A DNA stretch of 5,530 nucleotides from Burkholderiaceae bacterium (GTDB lineage: Bacteria; Pseudomonadota; Gammaproteobacteria; Burkholderiales; Burkholderiaceae_D), in NCBI GenBank assembly GCA_019752915.1, contig JAIELO010000295.1, positions 1 to 5,530 of the forward strand, given 5' to 3'. The position numbers and the translations under genes are program-made. Under the pieces are notes generated by a model, which was not told the origin of the DNA, made no database searches, and saw only the letters and a list, made by a program, of their open reading frames with translations. Positions 1-5,530 of this stretch are shown here, piece after piece. Every line of letters starts with the position of its first letter. Positions within the stretch are counted from its first letter, which is position 1.

Positions 1-2280
1 GAAAAAATGGCATGGGAAGTCGGCACGGCCGGTACCCGGGTGCAGAAACTCGATGTGGCGTGGACTGGCAAGGGTTACCAGTTCTCGCTCGATGCGAATA
101 AATCAGCCTACGACGGCATCCTGAATAATTCCGATGGTCGTCCCTTCATCTGGACCGTAATGGGCTGGGCTGGTACCCAGCGCTATGCGGTGACCTGGAC
201 CGGTGACCAGAGCGCCAGCTGGGACTACATCCGCTGGCACGTGCCGACGCTGATCGGTTCGGGCCTGTCCGGTCAGGCCTATGCTACCGGTGACGTCGAT
301 GCGATTTTCGGCGGTAGTCCGGAGACCTACACCCGCGATCTGCAGTGGAAGAGTTTTACGCCGGTGCTGATGGGCATGTCCGGCTGGGCTGCGGCCGAGC
401 GCAAGCACCCTTGGTGGTTTGCCGAGCCCTATGTCGGGATTAATCGGCGCTACCTGAAGCTGAAGATGCGTTTGACGCCGTATATGTACACGCTGATGCG
501 CGAGGCCGAGCAAAGCGGCGCGCCGCTGGTGCGTGGCCTGATGTGGGACTATCCGGACGATCCGGCTGCCCATACGGAAGCACATAAATACCAGTTCATG
601 CTGGGCCGTGATCTGCTGGTGGCGCCGGTGTACCGCAGTCAGGCGGTCAGCGGTGGCTGGCGCCGCGCTATCCATCTGCCGCAAGGCCAGTGGTTCGATT
701 ACTGGGATGGCCGGCAGGTGACGGCGCTGCAAGGCGGTCGCGAGATCGATATGGCGGTCACGCTCGATAAGCTGCCGGTGCTGGTACGCGCCGGGGCGAT
801 CCTGCCGATGTATCCCGAAATGCTGTACGACGGCGAGAAGCCGAAAGATGTGCTGACGCTGGATCTGTATCCGCACGGTGCTTCGGAATATGTCTTGTAT
901 GAAGATGATGGCAATAGCCGTCGCTATCAGGAGGGCGCTTATAGTCAGCAGACCATCCGTATGCAGACTGGTGCCGATGGCTACACGGTCGAGGTGGCGC
1001 CGGTGGTGGGCAGTTATCAAGGCCAGCTGGCCCAGCGTGCTTATGGCTTGCGGGTGCTGAGCCGCCTGCGCCCGGCCAGTGTGCGCACCGTTGGTACGAC
1101 CGGTGACACGCTGCTGGCTGCATTCAACGAGCGTGCTGCCTTCGACGCGGCGCCACAGGGCTGGTACTTCGATGCGGCAGACCGTCTGGGTACTTTGCAC
1201 GTGAAGCTGGCGAAGCAGGATATCCGTCAGCCGCTGCAGATCGCCGTGCAGAGCGCTGCGCCTCAGGCACTGGCGCAGGCCGATGATGCCTTCCCTGCAG
1301 CACCAGTGCTGGGTCGTGCGATTCCGTCCGATGCCATGATGGTGCTGAATCGTCCGTCCGAGGAAGCCGCTAATCCGCTGGAAAATGCTTTCGACGACAA
1401 GCCGTCTACATGGTTCCGCACCACCCGCAGTCCGGTGGTGCAGGGTGGCCCGCACGAATGGGTGATCGGTTTTACCGAGCGCCGTCTGGTCGATGGCATC
1501 GAGCTGGCAGGGCGGAATGACCAGCACTGGCAGCACGGCCAGATCCGCGATTACGAAGTCTATCTGGGTGATAACAACGGCGACTGGGGCACACCGGTCA
1601 AGCGCGGTCAGCTGAAACTGGCGCAAGGCACGCAGAGCATCAGCTTCCCCGCTACGGCAGGTCGCCTGTTGCGCTTCCGGGTGCTGAGTACCCACAATCC
1701 CGACGGCGATGGCGCAGCAGCGGCCGATCCGATGGTGACGGCAGCGGCGCAACCGGTCGCCCGTGCGTTCAATGCGGTGGTGGCCAGCGAGGTTGCGCCG
1801 ATTACCCTGTCGACCTTCCATGTGATGGCCTATCAGTCTAAGGATGGCCCGGAAATCCAGCAATACCTGTCGGATCTGAATCTGCCTCAGCGTATCAAGC
1901 GCGATCAGCCCTTACGCGGCAAGGAAATGCGCATGAATGGCCTGTGGTTCCGCAAGGGACTCGGCGTCGGCGCGAGCAGCCGTGTGGATCTGCAATTGAA
2001 CGGCAACTGGAATCTGTTGCGCGCCGATCTGGGTGTTGATGATAGCTGCCGCGCTGCCGGAGGCTTGCAGTTCCAGATCTGGACTGGCGAGCGCCTGCTG
2101 TACGACAGTGGCCTGATCACTGCGCCGGCCGTGGTCAAACCCGAGATCGATGTGCGTGGGCTCAGTCAGCTTAGCTTGCGAACGCTCGGTGCGCAGGGTA
2201 GCCAGCCGGCGCAGGTATGCGCCAACTGGGCCAACGCGGTCCTGATCGGCACTGAGGGAAGTACCGTCCGACCACGCTGA
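1..2280 (+). CDS. GH31 glycoside hydrolase with CBM32-like and NPCBM domains, 5'-truncated
   Basis: This is the C-terminal 759 codons of a family 31 alpha-glucan hydrolase or transglycosylase. The frame is open from nt 1, and the ATG at 7 lies inside the catalytic barrel without a ribosome binding site, so the real start is upstream. Counting codons from nt 1: the barrel remainder is ~1-208, with KLDVAW (Asp18, likely nucleophile by analogy with the GH31 K-x-D strand) and WTGDQSASW (Asp69, likely acid/base, matching the family W-x-GD-x-x-S-x-W motif). A beta-sandwich and DUF5110-like domain follow at ~209-355 (LPVLVRAGAILPMY, LYPHG, LYEDDGNS). Then come an F5/8-type-C domain at ~450-563 (AFDDKPSTWF, IRDYEVYLGDNNGDW) and an NPCBM domain at ~600-750 (GLGVGASS, LGVDD, LLYDSG, ANWANAVLIG). 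Two cysteines (683, 740) lie in NPCBM loops. The modules suggest an exported enzyme acting on polymeric substrate. Family assignment is firm; specificity (dextran-like alpha-1,6-glucan) is inference, and alpha-glucosidase or glucosyltransferase activity is possible. Confidence 0.92.
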   Translation, partial: EKMAWEVGTAGTRVQKLDVAWTGKGYQFSLDANKSAYDGILNNSDGRPFIWTVMGWAGTQRYAVTWTGDQSASWDYIRWHVPTLIGSGLSGQAYATGDVDAIFGGSPETYTRDLQWKSFTPVLMGMSGWAAAERKHPWWFAEPYVGINRRYLKLKMRLTPYMYTLMREAEQSGAPLVRGLMWDYPDDPAAHTEAHKYQFMLGRDLLVAPVYRSQAVSGGWRRAIHLPQGQWFDYWDGRQVTALQGGREIDMAVTLDKLPVLVRAGAILPMYPEMLYDGEKPKDVLTLDLYPHGASEYVLYEDDGNSRRYQEGAYSQQTIRMQTGADGYTVEVAPVVGSYQGQLAQRAYGLRVLSRLRPASVRTVGTTGDTLLAAFNERAAFDAAPQGWYFDAADRLGTLHVKLAKQDIRQPLQIAVQSAAPQALAQADDAFPAAPVLGRAIPSDAMMVLNRPSEEAANPLENAFDDKPSTWFRTTRSPVVQGGPHEWVIGFTERRLVDGIELAGRNDQHWQHGQIRDYEVYLGDNNGDWGTPVKRGQLKLAQGTQSISFPATAGRLLRFRVLSTHNPDGDGAAAADPMVTAAAQPVARAFNAVVASEVAPITLSTFHVMAYQSKDGPEIQQYLSDLNLPQRIKRDQPLRGKEMRMNGLWFRKGLGVGASSRVDLQLNGNWNLLRADLGVDDSCRAAGGLQFQIWTGERLLYDSGLITAPAVVKPEIDVRGLSQLSLRTLGAQGSQPAQVCANWANAVLIGTEGSTVRPR

Positions 2281-2307
2281 TCCCATCCATTTTTTCACCA
2301 GTAGGAA

Positions 2308-2325
2308 CCCCTCTTCGGACCGGGG
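2308..2325 (+). other. Intergenic GC hairpin with UUCG tetraloop
   Basis: In the transcript CCCC (2308-2311) can pair with GGGG (2322-2325), and UC (2312-2313) with GA (2318-2319) around a UUCG loop closed by C-G, leaving a two-base CC bulge (2320-2321). A competing fold pairs CCCTC 2309-2313 with GAGGG 2325-2329. It lies 28 nt after the GH31 stop. No U tract follows, so it is not a standard intrinsic terminator on the + strand; it could be an mRNA-stabilising or processing element between co-transcribed genes. The stem was read by eye and its function is unknown. Confidence 0.45.
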
Positions 2326-2370
2326 AGGGCAAGTTGCAGCCTTAAGAAACAGCGCGCGCAGCAGCGCAAG

Positions 2371-2423
2371 CCATAAAAACAATCACATACAACGCATACA
2401 CAAACCGCAAACACTACGCAAAT
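2371..2423 (+). other. CA-rich, G-poor leader of the receptor gene
   Basis: Over 2371-2420 I count 25 A, 17 C, 5 T and 3 G, unlike the GC-rich genes on either side. The stretch should be nearly unstructured in RNA and leads straight into the ribosome binding site. It contains AAAAACAAT (2375-2383), three A-R-N triplets of the kind bound by the distal face of Hfq, and its C-over-G excess also resembles Rho loading sites. Either regulatory role is inference; the composition shift is what is seen. I found no convincing -35/-10 pair in the gap, so whether the receptor has its own promoter is open. Confidence 0.35.
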
Positions 2424-2430
2424 AAGGGAG
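2424..2430 (+). promoter_or_regulatory. Ribosome binding site that decides the receptor start
   Basis: AAGGGAG ends directly before an ATG at 2431 and six bases before a second in-frame ATG at 2437. Zero spacing is not workable for initiation, whereas six is normal, so 2437 is the better start. The resulting N-terminus (MHVKKLVAAMM) is a classic signal-peptide start. Confidence 0.8.
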
Positions 2431-2436
2431 ATGGCC

Positions 2437-5406
2437 ATGCATGTAAAAAAACTGGTAGCCGCAATGATGGCGGTAGGTCTGGCGTCCGCCGCACTGGCGG
2501 CAGACGAGCAGGAAGAGCCGCAGAAAAAGGATGACAAGGTTGCCCGTGTCGAGATTACCGGCTCGAGCCTGAAACGCATCAATGCCGAAACGGCGTCGCC
2601 GGTGCAAGTGGTGAGTGCCAAACAGATCGAAAACATGGGCGCACGCACGCTGTTGCAGGTGCTCGATAATCTGCCGGCAGCGCGCCCGTCGCAGCAGGAC
2701 TTCCGCTCCATGTTCACCGGTTCGGACGGTGCCTCGCAGGCCAATCTGCGTGGTCTGGGGGCACAAGGGACGCTGGTGCTGCTGAATGGCCGCCGCCTGT
2801 CGTTCTATGGCGCTCCGGCCGGTTTCCAGACCATGTTCGTGAATATCGACGCGATCCCTGCGGCCGCCATCGAGCGGATGGAGATTCTGACAGACGGCGC
2901 ATCGGCGGTGTACGGCTCGGATGCGGTAGCCGGGGTAATCAACGTCATCACCAAGAAAAATTATCAGGGTCTGGAAGTGCGCAGCAATGCCGATTTTTCC
3001 CCGACAGTGAAATCCTACGGCGAACGTCAGGGCAGTGTGATCTATGGTCTGGGTGACCTGAATAGCGATGGCTACAATGTGTATGGCTCGCTCAACGTCT
3101 ATCAGCGCGACCGTATTTCGAGCGCCGACACCTACCTGAAACGTCCGGCCGGTTTCTATGAAAATAATCCAGGCTTTGTCCCGGGCTTCCGGGTCGGTGT
3201 GGGCAGCGAGCCGGGTGTGGTCAATCCCGGTACCCTGTTCGTGTTCGACAAGGCAAAAAACAATGCCCGCACCCAGCGCGCCGTGGGCGGGTGCAGCACC
3301 AGCATCGATGAAGCCTCGGGCAGCCGCTGTGTGTGGAATAATCTGCCGTATGCCCTCGATACCGGTCCTAGTTCGGATCGCGCGACCGGCTACCTGAATG
3401 GTCGCGTCAAACTGGGTGGCGATCTGGAAGCATTCGCCGAAGCAGCCTACACCCACATCAAACTGCGCGGTGAAAATGGCCCGCGCAGCTTCAATAGCGG
3501 TAGCACCAGCAACTGGTTCTCGCGTAACACCGGCACCAATCTGAATACTTTCGTGACGCCGTATCTGGGACCGAATAACGTCTATCTGAAGGGTAAGCTG
3601 GATGCCGATATGGCTGCCAAGATGGGCGGTGCGGCAGGTCTGAACTATCTGATGCAGGATGCCGTTGGCCACTTCGGGCAGACCAATATCGACAACAGCT
3701 ATCGTGCAGTGGCAGGTCTGCGTGGCAGCTTCGGCAATAACTGGGAGTTCGAAACGGCGCTCAGTATTGCGGCGAGCCATTCGACGCTGTACCAGACGAT
3801 TAACATCAACACGCAAGGCTTTGCCAAGGCCTTCGGTCCGTTCACCACCGATCCGGTATCCGGTCGCACCTATATCGCCGATAATCCGGCCTACAAATTC
3901 GGCGAGATCAGCGAGTCGAATGCAGCGCTGCTGCGCGCCGCCTATCCGACCTTCGATATCCAGTCGTGGACCAAGCTGCTGACGTGGGACGGAAAAATCG
4001 AGGGCACCATCGCTAAACTCGGTGAGCGCGAAGTGCGCGCCGCACTGGGTGCAAGCCTGATGCGCGAAAGCTTCTACACCCCCGGCAATGCCGATGCTGC
4101 AAATGGTCTGATCACCCAGCAGGGTGGCTCGTGGTTCGATGGTCAGCGCAACGTTGCTGCGGTATTCGGTGAAGTGGTGGTGCCGTTGACCGAGTCGCTG
4201 GAGGTCAATGCGGCGGCGCGCTTCGATAAATACCCGAACTTCGCGGCCAATCTGGCGCCGAAGCTCGGTGTGCAATGGCGTGCCCGCCCGGATTTGCTGG
4301 CGCGTGCTACCTACTCGGAAGGCTTCCGTGCACCGAATCTGGCGGAATCGGGTAGCGGCGGGGTGTTTGCGCAGGTGGGCGGGATCCGCGATACCGTGCG
4401 CTGTGATCAGACCAATGCCATGGCACGTCTGCTGATGAAGTCTGTGACGCCAGCCGAAGCGGAACTGGGCAAGACGCTGTTGAACTCCAATTGCTCGACC
4501 ACGGTGGGTGGTCTGACGCCACCGAACCCGGATCTGCGCCCTGAGAAAGCCAAGATCTCGACCGCCGGTCTGGTGCTGCAACCGGTCAAGGATGTCAGTG
4601 TGTCGGTCGATTACTGGTTCGCCTATCGTCGCAATGAAATCGTCCGTCAGGACTTCAACGAACTGTTCACCCAGCTGGTGGACAAGTTTGGTCCGACGCT
4701 GGCAGGTAGCAGCGCTGCGATCCGCAACCCGATCAGCGATGCAGATCGCGCCACGATGGCGGCGCTCGCCACGATGTGCAACAACGCGGCCAATGCTGCA
4801 GCTTGCGCGGGCAGCATTCCCGGCTACACGGTGGGCAATATCGGCGGCCTGATTAACTCGTATTCGAACCGTGGCCGTACCCTGATCGACGGTATCGATC
4901 TGGACGCGCGTACCAATTTCAGTCTGGGCGCCTACGGCAAACTCAATACCGGGGTGTCGACCACCTTACGTCGCCGTGAAACCTATAACAGTGAAGACGG
5001 TAGCGGCTTCAGTGGTAACAATGTCGGCTACTACGACTCGCCACGGATCCGCGCCACCTTCAACGCTGACTGGGCCTACCGCGATTTCGTCACCAGCATG
5101 TTCGTCAACTATACGGGCAAGACCAAGTGGGCGTATGGCGCATGGGATACCGAGAATGCGCCCGGTACCTGCAGCGCTGCCGGGGTAGCCATGCCGCAGG
5201 AACTGTGTGATGGTGCGCCAGCTTACGTTACCGTTAATCTGGGGCTGAACTGGAAGCCGCTGAAGAATCTGGACGTGGGCCTGAACATCAAGAACCTGCT
5301 GAACAAGCAGCCTACCTACGATCCGAACGGCTGGGAAGGTTACAACCACAGCCAGAACCTGTTCGGCCGCATGTACTCGTTCTCGGCCAGCTACAAGTTC
5401 TTCTGA
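2437..5406 (+). CDS. TonB-dependent outer-membrane receptor, probable carbohydrate importer
   Basis: The 989-aa product is a complete TonB-dependent receptor that would import a ligand across the outer membrane using TonB/ExbBD energy. Residues 1-21 or 1-22 are a signal peptide (MHVKK, hydrophobic core, ALA-A cleavage). A charged stretch and a TonB-box-like ARVEITG (36-42) follow directly, with no room for an STN signalling domain, so it should not act through an anti-sigma factor. The plug domain spans ~45-175 (NLRGLG 103-108, VLLNGRR 114-120, IERMEIL 145-151, YGSDAVAGVINVITK 159-173). The barrel fills the rest, with TYSEGFRAPNLAE (625-637), NPDLRPEK (697-704), NIKNLLNKQPTYD near 950-962, and a C-terminal aromatic strand ending in YKFF as needed for BAM recognition. 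All eight cysteines form four close pairs (286/298, 656/686, 781/790, 912/924), likely loop disulfides. Adjacency to a GH31 gene suggests an alpha-gluco-oligosaccharide substrate, which is inference. An alternative start at 2431 adds two residues but leaves no ribosome-binding spacing. Confidence 0.97.
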   Translation: MHVKKLVAAMMAVGLASAALAADEQEEPQKKDDKVARVEITGSSLKRINAETASPVQVVSAKQIENMGARTLLQVLDNLPAARPSQQDFRSMFTGSDGASQANLRGLGAQGTLVLLNGRRLSFYGAPAGFQTMFVNIDAIPAAAIERMEILTDGASAVYGSDAVAGVINVITKKNYQGLEVRSNADFSPTVKSYGERQGSVIYGLGDLNSDGYNVYGSLNVYQRDRISSADTYLKRPAGFYENNPGFVPGFRVGVGSEPGVVNPGTLFVFDKAKNNARTQRAVGGCSTSIDEASGSRCVWNNLPYALDTGPSSDRATGYLNGRVKLGGDLEAFAEAAYTHIKLRGENGPRSFNSGSTSNWFSRNTGTNLNTFVTPYLGPNNVYLKGKLDADMAAKMGGAAGLNYLMQDAVGHFGQTNIDNSYRAVAGLRGSFGNNWEFETALSIAASHSTLYQTININTQGFAKAFGPFTTDPVSGRTYIADNPAYKFGEISESNAALLRAAYPTFDIQSWTKLLTWDGKIEGTIAKLGEREVRAALGASLMRESFYTPGNADAANGLITQQGGSWFDGQRNVAAVFGEVVVPLTESLEVNAAARFDKYPNFAANLAPKLGVQWRARPDLLARATYSEGFRAPNLAESGSGGVFAQVGGIRDTVRCDQTNAMARLLMKSVTPAEAELGKTLLNSNCSTTVGGLTPPNPDLRPEKAKISTAGLVLQPVKDVSVSVDYWFAYRRNEIVRQDFNELFTQLVDKFGPTLAGSSAAIRNPISDADRATMAALATMCNNAANAAACAGSIPGYTVGNIGGLINSYSNRGRTLIDGIDLDARTNFSLGAYGKLNTGVSTTLRRRETYNSEDGSGFSGNNVGYYDSPRIRATFNADWAYRDFVTSMFVNYTGKTKWAYGAWDTENAPGTCSAAGVAMPQELCDGAPAYVTVNLGLNWKPLKNLDVGLNIKNLLNKQPTYDPNGWEGYNHSQNLFGRMYSFSASYKFF

Positions 5407-5425
5407 TCCGCACTAAAACAACAAC

Positions 5426-5433
5426 AGGAGGAG
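5426..5433 (+). promoter_or_regulatory. Strong Shine-Dalgarno of the third gene
   Basis: AGGAGGAG lies four bases before the ATG at 5438 (seven from the end of the AGGAG core). It is a near-ideal anti-16S match. The 31-nt gap after the receptor stop leaves no room for a separate promoter plus terminator, supporting co-transcription with the receptor. Confidence 0.85.
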
Positions 5434-5437
5434 CAGC

Positions 5438-5530
5438 ATGCAACACCAACGATTCAAGCCGCGCAACAGCGCCATCCGCCAGGCGACGGCAATACTCATC
5501 GCGCTGACGGTGGCCGGCAGCGGCGGCCAG
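5438..5530 (+). CDS. Exported protein, N-terminal fragment, cut by window end
   Basis: Thirty-one codons are open from the ATG to the last base of the window, starting MQHQRFKPRNSAIRQ. The N-terminus has a basic n-region (Arg5, Lys7, Arg9, Arg14) followed by a hydrophobic stretch ATAILIALTVAG and small residues (GSGG), which fits a Sec signal peptide or an N-terminal membrane anchor. No twin-arginine motif or lipobox is visible in the part present. The strong ribosome binding site and short gap after the receptor gene make it a real gene in the same operon. The family cannot be recognised from this fragment; a further glycoside hydrolase, a glycan-binding protein or a second receptor would all fit the context, but nothing here chooses among them. 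Confidence 0.78.
   Translation, partial: MQHQRFKPRNSAIRQATAILIALTVAGSGGQ

Noticed and set aside
7..9. ATG at 7 as the start of the GH31 gene
   Set aside because: No Shine-Dalgarno sequence is seen, the frame is open upstream, and a start here would lose most of the catalytic barrel.
103..1863. 586-codon open frame on the - strand opposite the GH31 gene
   Set aside because: It has the same shadow composition (Arg, His, Gln, Ile rich), no domain motif, and overlaps clearly conserved GH31 and F5/8C motifs on the + strand.
2290..2295. T6 tract after the GH31 stop as an intrinsic terminator
   Set aside because: No GC-rich stem immediately precedes it; only a weak GGGA/TCCC pairing over a long loop could be found.
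2334..2339. TTGCAG as a -35 promoter element for the receptor
   Set aside because: No -10-like hexamer lies 16-18 bases downstream; that region is GCGC-rich.
2334..2369. TTGC...GCAA inverted repeat with GCGC-rich middle as an operator or second hairpin
   Set aside because: Only a four-base match survives and the inner bases do not extend the stem, so it is within chance expectation.
1912..2382. 156-codon - strand frame across the GH31 3' end and the intergenic gap
   Set aside because: Mostly antisense to the NPCBM domain; no signature and no convincing ribosome binding site.
2431..2433. ATG at 2431 as the receptor start
   Set aside because: It abuts the GGGAG ribosome binding site with no spacing; the in-frame ATG at 2437 has six-base spacing and a better signal-peptide start.
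2295..2744. 149-codon - strand frame across the gap and receptor 5' end
   Set aside because: The Cys/Val-rich stretch comes from reverse reading of the CA-rich leader and is not a real membrane segment; the frame overlaps the receptor signal peptide and plug.
2383..4581. 732-codon open frame on the - strand opposite the receptor gene
   Set aside because: It lies antisense to an unambiguous receptor; its translation is rich in Arg, His, Ile and Gly with no recognisable domain, as expected for a shadow frame in GC-rich, codon-biased DNA.

Overview
The window carries part of a secreted carbohydrate-utilisation locus, all on the + strand, in a GC-rich Gram-negative bacterium (roughly 60% GC by eye). 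The outer-membrane TonB-dependent receptor shows a diderm. Its ARVEITGSSLKRI-type N-terminus resembles receptors I know from betaproteobacteria such as Oxalobacteraceae (Massilia, Duganella, Janthinobacterium) and related chitin or polysaccharide degraders. That taxonomic placement is inference from style, not from a marker gene.

Layout: (1) nt 1-2280 is the 3' part of a glycoside hydrolase family 31 gene. It encodes the second half of the catalytic barrel, the C-terminal beta-sandwich domains, an F5/8-type-C (CBM32-like) domain and a terminal NPCBM domain; the 5' part lies outside the window. (2) nt 2281-2436 is a 156-nt gap holding a short T tract, a compact GC hairpin with a UUCG loop, and a CA-rich, G-poor leader that ends in a ribosome binding site. 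(3) nt 2437-5406 is a complete TonB-dependent receptor (989 aa) with signal peptide, plug and barrel. (4) After 31 nt with a strong Shine-Dalgarno sequence, a third gene starts at 5438 and runs off the window; only its signal-peptide-like N-terminus is visible.

How they probably work together: the GH31 enzyme would cut or rearrange an alpha-glucan (alpha-1,6-linked dextran or isomalto-oligosaccharides are the best guess, not proven), its two binding modules would hold it to the polymer or glycan, and the receptor would import the products into the periplasm using TonB energy. The third, exported protein probably belongs to the same operon. This is a polysaccharide-utilisation-type arrangement made of known families. 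I see no RNA gene, CRISPR array, insertion sequence or phage gene, and no clearly new system. The points most worth checking are the modular, unusually motif-ed GH31 enzyme, four sequence-local cysteine pairs in the receptor, the intergenic RNA elements, and the identity of the truncated third gene.
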